Below, piece by piece: positions 23,448 to 34,070 of a stretch of 64,000 nucleotides of DNA. The stretch covers positions 110,109 through 174,108 of the forward strand of contig VDMD01000055.1 in assembly GCA_007026445.1 (NCBI GenBank). The letters are read 5' to 3'. Made by a program: the position numbers and the translations under genes. This DNA comes from Schizophyllum amplum (taxonomy: Eukaryota > Basidiomycota > Agaricomycetes > Agaricales > Schizophyllaceae). Numbering within the stretch: position 1 is the stretch's first letter; every line of letters begins with the position of its first letter. The notes under the pieces are model-generated. The model searched no databases and was not told where the DNA came from. It worked only from the letters and a program-made list of their open reading frames with translations.

Positions 23448-23810
23448 ATGGCTGGCCAATCCAACGGTACCAAGGGCTCCGGATCCGGCTCTGGCTCGTC
23501 CACAGTGAAGGGCGGGCGCGTCGTCGACAGGCGCAGTGTTCTTCTAGGCGTCCCGCCATACGCACACGCGCGCCGACGCGTCAACTCCCACATGCACACG
23601 CCCCGCCATACTCTATCCATCACACATAATGCGCGCGAGGCGTATCCAACCGCCGCCGCCGCCGCCGCCACCGTCACCTATTTATTGCGGATCCCGCCCC
23701 GCATACACTATCCCTCGCCTAATCATGCGAGACGCCCTGGAGGAGGAGAGCCGATGAAGACACGGAGGAAGGGAGAATGCAGGGACTCGCCGCGCCGGCC
23801 TAGCTCGTGA
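23448..23810 (+). CDS. Possible small protein, unrecognised
   Basis: Open frame of 120 codons starting MAGQSNGTKGSGSGSGSSTV. A TATATAA box at 23271-23277 lies about 175 bp upstream and the leader is CT/AC-rich, as in expressed genes here. The start (Gly/Ser repeat then KGGRVVDRRSVLLG) looks protein-like, but after about residue 37 composition becomes erratic and includes a (GCC)6 run at 23657-23674 encoding alanines, so the real 3' structure may involve an intron. No domain recognised; could be spurious. Confidence 0.3.
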   Translation: MAGQSNGTKGSGSGSGSSTVKGGRVVDRRSVLLGVPPYAHARRRVNSHMHTPRHTLSITHNAREAYPTAAAAAATVTYLLRIPPRIHYPSPNHARRPGGGEPMKTRRKGECRDSPRRPSS

Positions 23811-24126
23811 CGCACAATCATCGCTCCCGCCCCCATCACACCCATCGACCCATCGCATCTTCTCTACATACGCTGACTTATGTATCTATTCCGGAAGGAT
23901 CGCCCATCACGCACTCCCTATGTATTGACCAACATGTAGCACGTTCTCCGCTCGCTTCTCCCAGCGCGCTTCCTCCAGTACATTACCTTGATCACACGGC
24001 CTTCTCTAGCGCCCGTCACCAGTAATAGTTCTATATATCCGGCCGCGGACCCCTTCGCAATTGTTAGAATAGACAAGACTGCTGATACATTCGTGAGCTC
24101 TACGACTGCAGACCACAGGAGGTGTG
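23811..24126. other. Convergent intergenic region
   Basis: About 315 bp; no gene seen. Probable 3' flank of the minus-strand hydrolase. Confidence 0.5.
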
Positions 24127-25618
24127 CTACAGGCGAGCTTCTTTCCCATGCTCGCCCCAGACGCCATCGCGCAGCTGCCCGCGGCCTCTCAGATCCCACC
24201 AGCGCACGATCGCATCCACTACCTCCCCCGTCCGCCCTCGAAGTTGTGTCCCGCGTCCTCCATCAAGTGCAGCGTATGCGTTCCAGGCGCTCGCCCGCCA
24301 AGCGCCCGCGCGTAGATCACCGCGTCGTACCTGCAGGACGGTTAGCCAGGCCGCTCTCACGCGAAGCGCGGACCGGGCAAGAACGCACGGCGGCACCGTC
24401 AGGTCCGCGAGTCCGTGCACCGTGAGGACGGCGACGTGCGCGGGGAAGTGGTCCCACACCAGGCTCGTGTCGAAGGCGGCGAAGGCGGCGAGGTCCGCAG
24501 CGGTCACGCGCAAGGCCAGCTGGCGTCGCGCGACGACAGGCGTCCATAGCGCGGCGCCCTTCTCCGCGATCTCGCGCTGCCATGCTTGTCCTGCTGGGGA
24601 GTCTGTACCGGTTTATGTTGGCTTTGGCATGCACTTCGAAGTCACGAAATCATGCGCACCATACAATTTCTGAAGAGGCGAGGTTAGGCGTGGTCGATGC
24701 AGGTTCTCGTTACCATCGCACGCACCCGCATTCGATACCGTCCGGAAACGTTGACGAAACCGTCGACTTCCTGGGCTTCCGGCGCTGTACACATCCAGCG
24801 GAAACCAACGATGGACCCTCTTGAGTGGCCAACAAGGAGCGCGATGCGATATCCGAGATGACCGCGAAGGTACGCAACAACGGCAGCAAGGTCGGCAACA
24901 TCATCGTCCAGCGCATCTGTGCGCCATGTACCGGGCGTCTCGTGGTTGCCTCTGGTGGTGAGAGTAAGCTATCAAGCATTGTATAAAGTGCGAAAGGGCA
25001 GGAGGACAAAAGTAGGTGAGAATATGAAGTGGCAAAATGCATGCCAGCATTTCAGGATGATACATTCGAATGCTCACCTAAAGTCGAAACGAAAGGAGTC
25101 AATAGGAAGAGTGCGCGCGAGGCGCTTCTGGTATAGATAGTCCTTGTGCCTATGTAGAGTGCCGATGTCAGCTCGCGAGCCCTGGGTCTGGCGTGCCACC
25201 ATGGCGCAGTCAACGGTCACGCTGTCAAAGCACAAAAGCAGCTCATAGCAGTAGCAACGCCGACCGTTCTGCCGTCCCGAGCAGATGCGCATAACGATCA
25301 AGAGACAGCGGTTTCACCGCTGGACACAGGTCTTGGCGTGTAACTTCAATGGCAGGGTATAGCGAGAACGGGCATACGCGGGGACCCTCGATCGCTATCT
25401 CAGAGCTACTGAAGCAGAGCTCACCCCGCTGTCCCATGTAGAATCTGGCAGACGCAGGGGTGAGCACTGGACATGATGCGACAGAACTTACAAGGGCCTA
25501 CCAGGGCGATCGCTCGGCCTTTTGTAACCGTCACCTCTTCGGTCTGTTCCAATATCCCCGCTACAGCGCAGCCCTCTTCATTGGGATGGGGTATGCGCAC
25601 AACAGAGTGCTTTGACAT
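24127..25618 (-). CDS. Alpha/beta hydrolase (serine hydrolase, S33-like; one apparent frameshift)
   Basis: Intracellular alpha/beta-fold hydrolase of about 283 aa. Exons 25618..25502, 25444..25425, 25149..25078, 24951..24726, 24669..24660, 24590..24389 and 24330..24127. Motifs in order: RIPHPNEEGCAVAGILEQ, the oxyanion strand IALILHGTAGHKDYLYQK, DSFRFDFRGNHETPGTWR, nucleophile elbow LLVGHSRGSIVGFRWM, the acid region VLTVHGLADLTVPPYDA, and the catalytic His in MEDAGHNFEG. No signal peptide. One base seems missing near 24232 (GAGGG[G]CGG), after which RTGEVVDAIVRWW continues to the stop. Intron 2 is unusually long (275 bp). Members of this fungal family are annotated as serine aminopeptidase S33-like or esterase; substrate is unknown. 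Confidence 0.8.
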
Positions 25619-25870
25619 GATAGCAGATGGTGGACAGTCTGGTGGTGGTCGTCGTGGTGGAACACCGGGGATGAACAATCCCGAGGCCGAACGAATCAAC
25701 ATCGGCATAGGCCGAGATCACGTGCATTTTAGCACGTGCCAATTGCCATTGTTCTCGAACAACGACATGCGCGTTTCTTGAACTGGACTATCACCCTGAC
25801 ATTCCGCTTTCCATTGTCTCAAAGGACAGAGCTCACTCTGATGTACTCATAACCGGCATCTATCGTAGGC

Positions 25871-28800
25871 ATGTCTCTCACTATCCCGCTTGTGTTTCCA
25901 AGCTCGACGAGAAACGCGTCGCCGGAACTCAGCTATTCATCTTCCCTTCCGACAACTCTGGTGCATCACACGGGAGTGATACTGACCGGCTGCAACGATG
26001 GTGGCGTATATATGTTCTCACAACTGGCGCAAGAGATACCTCCAAGCATCGACCTTACAGCAACTCCTCCCGCACGACCCACGCCAATCCGCTCCCCGAC
26101 GCGCCTGGCGCCCGACTCTCGTCATACATCTCGCTCAAGCTCTCCTTCTGTCTCCTCTCTCTCAGCTGCCCCCTTCCACGTCTCGTCCCGATCGCGCATC
26201 GTATCTGGCATTACTACTGCGCAGGTTGAAGCGCCCAAGAATTATGTCGACTTCGAAGACGAGCCGGACAAGCTGAAGGATATTTTGAAAGGGCGAGCTC
26301 CGAGAGACAAGCAGGAGAAGGATCAGAGGCCAAGCTTTGACGAGCGCCGACTTTCGACGACGTCCGAGCGATCGGCCGCACCTTCCATCGACTTCACTTC
26401 CCCGACCATGGCCTTCTCGACGCCTGCGTCCCCTCGTCCTCGCGTCCACACCCCTCTTCCGCCTAGGAACATGCAGCTGAAGTACCACGCTACCCCACAA
26501 AGTGTGGGCAGTCCCGTTACCGACCTACTGGTGTTGGACTCCTTGTCGTCCTTCGCATTGTTGCAGGAAAATGGGTGCGTCGCGCTCTTGTCGAGCTTAC
26601 ACATCACTGATTAAATATCTCAGCGATCTGTCATTGCTGACCCTTCATGACGGCGTCTGTTGTGGAACAGTCAACCTGGACGAACTCAATTCCAAGCCAC
26701 CCCCGCTCTTCTCGTATGCACACTGGAAGCGCCTACGCACCATACACACAGGCGAGGAGGTGCGCGCCCCACTAGCATTCCTAGTCACACCCACCCATGT
26801 ACTATGTAGTCCACAATACTACTCGCCGTCGCGGCCGTCGTCTCCACGTCCACCGCGGACGACAGCGAGCGCGCCCAGGCGCGCGTCTCGCTGCTCGAAC
26901 TCCGGCACAATATGTCACCGGCTCTGTCGGATCGCCTCGCCGAGCTTGCCCAGTGGCCCCTCGATGCGCAGGCGGACACAGTGGATCGGCACTCAGCGGC
27001 GCGTTTGCACTATCTGCGCCACGATGGGCAGTTGGTCGTACGCGAGATACGTGCCCGCGAGCCGGCGGCGGCAAAGCAGGAAGATGACGAGGACGCGCGT
27101 TCAGCGAGTATCCGACTTTTCAACCCCCTCGACTTGCCGAATCTGTTCAAGAGGACCAAAGCTTCTGACAACCACACCTCTGACGAGCATCGGCAAGCCG
27201 AGGGACGCGTTGAGCTGGGCGAGGAAGTGCTCGCGGGTGCGCTGACATCAGAAGGCACGATATGTGGTATGAGCACGGAGGACACAGTACAAGGGTTCAG
27301 GATCGTTGCATGGACGAGCGAGAAATTGCTGGTACAGTCATTTCGACCAGGTCTACCTCAATCGCGCTCATGGCTTGAAGGTCTTCGAATACGCTTGCGA
27401 GCTTAAGCAGCTATACGCTGTAGATTTTCGCGACGTACAGAGCGTGCGATGGGCGGAGCACGACCGCTACGTTGTCGAAACTGAAGTACGGTCGTCTCAC
27501 CGACTGTTCGAGCTGTATCCTGACTCACCCACCAGGAGCAATTTGAGGTCTACCGCCTTCAAGCAGTCGATGCGGACGGAAATGCGGACTCTTCTGTTGC
27601 CCAACACAATTTCCAGTACGCTGCACCCCTTCCTGACACTTTTACTCTTTATTCAACTTAACATGCAGGCCTCAACTAGTGCACCGGCTGTCCGCTGGCC
27701 CCCACAGCGCTTCCTGCATCTCATCTTCCTCAGAGATTCTCATCACATCTGGCCACCCCGAGGAGGGCAGCCTGCACGTTCTGTCCTCCGCGAATGGCAA
27801 GTCCAAAAAGAAACAACTCTGGCTTGCACCCCCGACGGACTCGCACACGCCTACAGTTTCCGCTGTATTGGCTCTGGAAGTGGATAACATCGTCCGTGGC
27901 TATAGTGCGTGCCAGACGTCTTGCTGTATCAGTCGCCTAACCTTGTTCCGCTTGCAGCTGACGGTCATCTTTGCCGCACCACGCTGCATGATCTGTGCCG
28001 CGGGGCGCCGCCCAAAGTGAGCGCCAGCGCCGCATTGCCAGGCCGCATAGCGGGCCTTCATGTTGTCCGGCACCCGCGCACGCAAGAGCAGCTCATTATA
28101 GGAGGGGCGGATGACGGATCGGTCGCGCTGTGGTCTGCTGAGTAAGTACATATACTGTGGCAAATGCCATTATCGCTCATACAAGTGTTTGCCCCTCTTC
28201 CCAGCACACTCACTCTTCGCGCACGATGGACGCTCTTCCTTACACCCCTGACATACGTGGTTCAGTTGCCGGACGTTAAAGGCGCGCCATTACGAGGCTG
28301 CGCCTTATGTGTCGCAGCAGACGGGACGATTGCCGTCGTCGCTGTCGACTCACTGCAGATGTGCATTCTTTCCTTACTTTGCGCACTTCACGCTTACTAA
28401 GTCTAATGCGTAGGGTGTACATGATCCCTGGCGCCATAGCAGAGTTACGGGCCATATGCTGGCAGCCAAGCAGTATGATGCTGCTGTACGCGGACCAGCG
28501 CGCGCGAGTTTGGGATACGGCGACACGAGAGCTCTGGCGTGCGGTGGGGCACGATAAGGCGCAAGAGATGCTGCAGCAGGGCGGGTGGACTGAGTTGTAG
28601 GTGGCCGTGTCTCTTCAGTCTTTCATTGCACTGAACGCGGTCTTCTTCGCAGCCCTTTGAAGGAGAATCAATGCGTGCCGGACCTACCACTGCAGGGCAC
28701 TACACACCCGTCTGCATCTTCTGATATGAGTACGCCTCCATTCAACCACCCTCTCTGATTCGTTGACCAGCCTTTCAGATGCCGTCCTCCACCTCGACCT

Positions 28801-30780
28801 GCAGCGCTTCGTCGCCGAGTCGAGCACTGTCGCCAAGGCGATCAGCACAAACCGCGCACAGACACAGACGATACTGGCCACCATGGACCGCTTGCGCGTT
28901 CTCATGGGCGCGCTCGTCACGCCTGGCCTGAATGAGGCGATTGATGCGATATGTGCGCGGCGGCTGGGTGCGTCGAGCTCTGGTGTGCATGCAGGGTTTA
29001 GCAGGTGGGTCCACGATCATCTACTGCCAGGTCATCCAACTGAGAACGTCTAGCAACGGATGCACCGCGCTATACACCAGCGACAATGCACGTGCTCCCT
29101 GGTGCATCTCGCCTGCAGTATCAGCGCACCGCGCGCTGGCCATCGTGGTCATTTTGCGCGCGCTTAGCGTATTCGAAGGTGGGTGTACTGGCTCTGCACC
29201 GGTAGAGACGGCAGCTGACGAGGACGCGCAGAATATGCGGACAGTACGAATACGGTGATAACCTTCTACGCGGCGGCTCTTCCGGCCTGTGTCGGGCAGG
29301 CGTATCGTTCCCCAAGTTTGCCATTTCTCGCCCAGCGGTGGTTGGAGGGCTCGCGTATATATCCGCATACTACTGAGGTGTACTGAAGCACTGACATCGT
29401 TACAGAAGAGGTGCGGCACGCCGCCAGAGTTCTGTTCGATGCGTCGGCAGTACGGATGACAGACGACGAGGCGGGTGTCCTGGTAGAGCATTGGCAACAT
29501 CAGCGTATGCCGACTGCCATATCGCTTCGCTGAACCCCTTCTGAAAACACCTGCAGTACCCTGCCTGCAACCACCAGCAGAACAGGAAGCCGCAAGCTCC
29601 GCCATGGCCCTCTTCATTTGCGGCTACCTCGGCGCCGAGAAGTACACCCTCATGTCAACGCAGTCCGTGTCCTCCATCTTCGCTTTGCCACCTGCTCACC
29701 CCACCCCTCAGCGTCCTCACCGACATCTCCAAGTCCATCGCGCTCTACTTGCACGACGAGCACTCCACGCACCGTGTCCTCGCCATCGAGCTCTGCTCGC
29801 ACGGCTTCCACGTCTGGCAGCACTACGTTGATGCCATGGAGGTCCTCCGCGCGCTCTTCCTCCTCGCCACCTCCTCCAAGAAGGACGCCATCAGCGTACA
29901 GAACCCCGGCGCGCAGGCGCGCGCGGCGCTGCTGGCCATCGCGGCCGCCGCGACGCCGCTGTTCATGACGACGCTCAGCTTGGATGTGCTGAGCCCCGCG
30001 AGCGCGGAGCACCGGCGGAGTGTGATGCAGGTGGTGGCGTTTCTGATACGCAAAAGACCGCTTGTGCTATACCCGAGCCTCCCGCGCCTTATGGAGGCTG
30101 TGGTCAAGTCGCTCGACCCGAATTCGACGGCGAGCCGGGACGCAGTGCTGGACACGGCGACAGAGATAATTCGACAGGTCGTGAAGACGTGCGTGGATTG
30201 CGCCTGTACAGTTAACAAGAATGTGTCGCTGACTGACATCCTCCACCCAGCTTCCCCACTGTCGACTTCCACGGCGGCACGCAGCGCCTGGCCGTCGGCA
30301 CGTCTGAGGGTGCCGTCGTCATGTACGACCTCAAGACCGCCATCCGCCTCTACGTCCTTGAGGGCCACAAGAAGCGCATCGCCGCGTGCAGCTTCTCGCC
30401 CGACGGCCGGCGGCTGCTGACGCTCTCGCTCGAGGAGAGCACGGTGCTGGTGTGGAAGGTCGGCTCGAGCTTCGCGAGCTTCTTCAACCCGGGCGCGCCG
30501 CCTCGGCAGGGCCACAGCGGTTGGGGAGCGCTGCCGGGGCAAGGCGGCTGGGGGACGGGGCACGCTGGCTCGGAGCCGTTCAAGACGTTTCCGTTCAATG
30601 TTGGCAATGAAGGTAAGTTGCGGTTTGGGCTGTTTGGGGGCAGGAAAGGCGCTGATGTTGGTGGTTTTGACAGCGGAGATGACGGTGACGGAGACATTCG
30701 AGTATGTCAAGTTTGAGTGGACGGGGGATCGGAATGTGCGGGTGAAGATTCGGCAGAGCGTGCTCACTTTGAGCACGTAG
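25871..30780 (+). CDS. WDR7/rabconnectin-3-beta-like WD40 protein (two apparent frameshifts)
   Basis: Very large WD-repeat protein, about 1,368 aa over 16 exons: 25871..26574, 26624..27485, 27536..27615, 27669..27904, 27958..28141, 28205..28360, 28414..28596, 28653..28729, 28779..29004, 29054..29178, 29232..29354, 29406..29504, 29557..29662, 29712..30188, 30251..30612, 30674..30780. N-terminal VILTGCNDGGVYMFS is WD-like, with a long disordered Ser/Pro insert after it. LIIGGADDGSVALWS and LLYADQRARVWDT lie mid-protein. The C-terminal half has an alpha-helical block (VLRALFLLATSSKKD) then TQRLAVGTSEGAVVMYDLKT, LEGHKKRIAACSFSPDGRR and VLVWKVGSSFASFF, the typical WDR7 ending. Family members assist V-ATPase regulation; this is inferred. 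Phases agree if one base is added near 26811 and one removed near 27338. Confidence 0.72.
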
Positions 30781-31067
30781 GCCATGGGTCGTATCTTCCA
30801 AGTTCGTACGATATGAGCAGGGACTTTCAAAATCAAACAGCGAAGTAGATTTCACAAACAAACAACAGAGGCTGTTAGAGCGATAGGAAGGATGCTACGC
30901 CTTCGCCTTGACATATTTGACCGGTCTGACAATTGTATTTGCCGAGATATAATGAAAGCAAGCGGCGCGCGCGGAGCAGTATATACGACACCCAAAAAGC
31001 ATTGAAACACGCGTAGCGCACAGAACACACGGTGAGCAAACGTGAAGAGGAAACCTGCTAATCTCCA

Positions 31068-33098
31068 TCATGCCCTCGCCGCCTTCTTCCCCAACACCCC
31101 CTCCTTCGCGGACGGCTTCCCCGGGCGCGCCTTCGCCACCTTCTCCTTCTTCTTCTCCCCAGCCTTGCCAGCGCGCTTCTTCTTGAAGTCGGGCTCGTCG
31201 ATTTCCTTCGCTGCAGCGTCCGCCTCCGCCGGCAGCGCCACAACAGCCGCTGCCTCGAGCGCGTTGACTCCCTCAGCCTTCGCCTTCTTCTGCTTCTTCT
31301 TCTTGTCCGTGCGCACCTTTTCCGTCGCCTCCTCTGCGTCGGCGGCGATGACGACGTCGGGCACGGGTGCTGCCTTGCTGGCGGCCTTGTCTTCGCTGGC
31401 TGCCTTCTCCTTGCCCGCCGCCTTCTCCTTCCCCGCCTTTTTCGCCTTCTTCCCTGACACCGGCGACTCCTCGACCTCCACCGCCACCGCCACCGGCCCC
31501 GCGTCCGGCGTCGCGTCCACCTCCGCGCGCGCCTTCCGCTTCTTCTTCGTCACGGTCCCCGCGTCCGTCGCGGGCGGCGCGCTGACGGCGGCAACGACGG
31601 CCTCGGATGTGGCGGCGTTCTTGGCGATGGTATCAGTGGCGGTTTTGGCAGTGGCGGCAGCTTTGGTAGTGGCAGCGGCGGCGGCGGGTGTATCGCTCGA
31701 CTTTTTCGCCTTGCGCTTCTTCGGAGGTGCCGTATCCTCTGTTGGCGCAGCAGTGGTAGCCGCATCCTCTGTAGTCTCCTCGGCAACGCGCGCCTTCTTT
31801 TTGGACTTTGGTTTTGCGTCTGCAGGGGCGACATCGACCGAGGGCGTGGCGTCCTTCGTCGCCTTGGATTTCTTCTTCTTCAGCTCCACGGAGTCCGCGG
31901 GAACCACCGCGCCCTTCTCGCCCTTCGCGCGCTTCTTCGGCTGCTCCGGCTCCTGGTCCGCATCCGCGCGCCGCTTGCCCTTCGCACGGGCCGGCGGCGC
32001 CGGGGTGTCGACCTCCATCTCCTCGTCCGCCTCCTCGTCCTCCTCGTCCTCCTCCTCCTTGTCGCTGTCCTCCAAATCACTCACGCCGCTCATTTCCACA
32101 TCTGCCACATCGGCGGCGCCTCCCCACCGGCCGAGCGCGTCTGCGGAGAGGTCGCACGACCAGACCGGCAGGCTGGCGCTGGAGCTCGTCTTGATGTGCA
32201 CGTTCTGGATGTTGTCCCAGCCGCCGGTGATGCGGGCGGCGATGGCGGGGAGGGCGGTTTTGAGGTTGGCGAGGATGTGGGCGGGTTTCTGGGAGAGGGT
32301 GCCGATCTTGACGGACCTGGGATGGGAAGGATGGGTGAGTGAAAAGATCGCAGGAAAGAATGGGGCGGGGGATAAGAACAGGCAGACAGCCGGAAGGAGG
32401 GGACTTGTCAAGGAGGGGAGAAGAGTACGCACGTTTGGGTACCCTGCTGCTGGCTCATGTACGTGGACGAGACGGCGCGCTCGAGCTCGCTCTTGAGGTC
32501 CTTGCGGGTCAAGCATACGGGGATCGGCTGCCTGTGGATTGTCTTAAAAGACATTCGCGGGCAGCACAGACTACGCACTTCTTTGCCTTGAACCACGTTG
32601 ATCCAAGGAGTTTTGGGAGCAGGGGGATGATGCGTTCGTCCGCAAGGAACATGTCGTGGTCCTTGAGGAGCCCGCGGCGCGCCTCGAATGGCTTGAACTT
32701 GCCCTTGAGCTTCTCCATCCCGACCACACGGCTAATAAAGCGGATCTTTTGTGTCTCCAGCAAGTCCTTATACTGTCTTTGCGGGTCCTTCGTGATCAGG
32801 CAGATGGACGCGACGCGCGGGTCGACGATCGGGTACGCGAGGGGGCTGGGGTGAACACGATCAGTCAGCCAAAAGCTGCATCCCCAAGCACCGCAACGCA
32901 CATTCTCTGCGGCTTGAGCTTCCGGTCCGCGGGGATCGTCTTCTCCGCGATGTTCAGCCAGACATGCTGCTCGCGGCTGGGGAGGAGCTCCGTCTCCGCC
33001 TTCGCCTGCGCGCGCTTCGTGGCGTGTGCGAGCAGCGCGTTCACGGCCTTCTCGCACTGCGTGGGGGACACATGCCCGTCGATGAGGTCCACTGCCAT
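31068..33098 (-). CDS. Ribosomal L1-domain nucleolar protein (Cic1/RSL1D1/Utp30 type)
   Basis: Protein of about 603 aa in four exons: 33098..32902, 32845..32579, 32531..32433 and 32316..31068 (1,812 bp, no frame problems). The N-terminal half is a ribosomal protein L1-like domain (CEKAVNALLAHATK, PLAYPIVDPRVASICLITKD, FLADERIIPLLPKLLG, KQPIPVCLTRKDL, SVKIGTLSQKPAHILANLKT). The C-terminal half, from an acidic DLEDSDKEEEDEEDEEADEE stretch onward, is lysine/alanine-rich with many KKKRK-like nuclear localisation signals. This layout is that of nucleolar proteins assisting 60S/90S ribosome assembly. The long opposite-strand ORF across exon 4 is a composition shadow. Which of Cic1 or Utp30 it matches cannot be settled by eye. 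Confidence 0.85.
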
Positions 33099-34070
33099 TA
33101 TTTGTGAAGGGGAGGGGGGGGAGTGGGAATACAAAGTAGCATTGGCAAGCCCGAACCAAAACTTTTGATGAAGCAATCGGGGCGCCGCGTGATCGCCACG
33201 TGCGCTTGGGCGGCTACAAAATTTCGGAAAAGACGCGTCTGCTCCTTGTTCTCGACTCCCATCTTCCCCTTCACAACTGGTGAGTATTCTTTCTTTGGAT
33301 CCCTTCCCTCTTCGCGTGATGATCCCTACGCTATGGTCCGTGTTTCCAAGAAGCGACTAGACACCGCTGTCCAAGCATGCCGACAACCATTCTTACCTAG
33401 CTATCTGACGCTCCCTCATCCTTTCGCTATCCCCGTTACAAGTCACTGACCACCCCTTAGATCCTTGAAGATTTTCCGCAAAGCTTTATGTAGCCCTATC
33501 TGTACAATCTTCATGCATCATGCACAATGCGACGTCGTGACCGTCCTCGTTGACAAAAGCCTCCCCTCCTCGCCCTTGCGTACCTCCTCCGTCGAGAACG
33601 CAACATCGACCTGAGACCGTTGATCAGCAAATTTTTCGCTTCCTCTATCCCATTCACTCACTTTCCATGTCTGTAATCGACATGGGCCAGCAGCGTCAGC
33701 CACAACGACTCCAGGCAGACGTTGCAGAACCCGGGCGCGGTCACCGACTTACCAGCCCTGTTTAGAGCACAATATTCCAAGACTGTTGCACTGTCTGAGC
33801 TACACGTTGAGTTTTCAGAATTCAAGCTCATCAGAGTCGCAAGATCTCTGAACGTCTGCCTTGGAGACTAGCAAGATCTGCTCAAAAGGTGCGAAGCGGA
33901 TTACAGTACTCGCGGAGAGAGGTATGCGGGCCGACATATCCGGTGAGCTTGAAGTTTAAACCCAGCGAGACGGTCCGCCGAGACCCACACGTTGCTTTGA
34001 AACCCACGGGCCACTTCAACATTCAACGCTCAACGCTCGTCGGCCGCAGCTACCTCCTTAGCCATTCAAC
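33099..34070. other. Intergenic region carrying a duplicated M64 gene fragment
   Basis: About 970 bp. The segment 33360-33755 matches 38561-39133 (see the pseudogene entry). Left of it lies the upstream region of the L1-domain gene; a short frame starting at 33332 (MVRVSKKR) has no family features. Confidence 0.6.
33518..33755 (-). pseudogene. Truncated copy of the 3' end of an M64 metallopeptidase gene
   Basis: The minus strand repeats the last exon of M64 copy 2, including RLLSTRTVTTSHCA and its stop codon region near 33520, then part of the preceding exon (the stretch gcgtcagccacaacgactc at 33691-33709 equals 39079-39097). Relative to copy 2 about 190 bp (about 38873-39062) are missing between ctttccatgtct and atcgacatgggcc, and similarity ends near 33755. 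Non-coding 3' flank of copy 2 (38561-38716) also aligns to 33360-33517, so this is a DNA-level duplication, not a retrocopy. No zinc-binding region is included; it cannot encode an active peptidase. Confidence 0.8.

Noticed and set aside
29823..30836. 337-codon minus-strand ORF opposite the WDR7-like C-terminus
   Set aside because: The plus strand carries the WD40 motifs and correct splice phases; the opposite frame is a GC-rich shadow.
31042..32496. 484-codon plus-strand ORF opposite the L1-domain gene
   Set aside because: It mirrors the lysine/alanine-rich C-terminal exon in reverse; composition is S/A/F-rich noise, and the minus strand has the domain and consistent introns.
33332..33448. 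Short ORF starting MVRVSKKR resembling a tiny ribosomal protein
   Set aside because: Similarity is limited to a few basic residues and the frame runs into the duplicated M64 flank.
33518..33703. 61-codon minus-strand ORF as an independent small gene
   Set aside because: Its sequence is the tail of the M64 gene in a broken copy, not a new gene.
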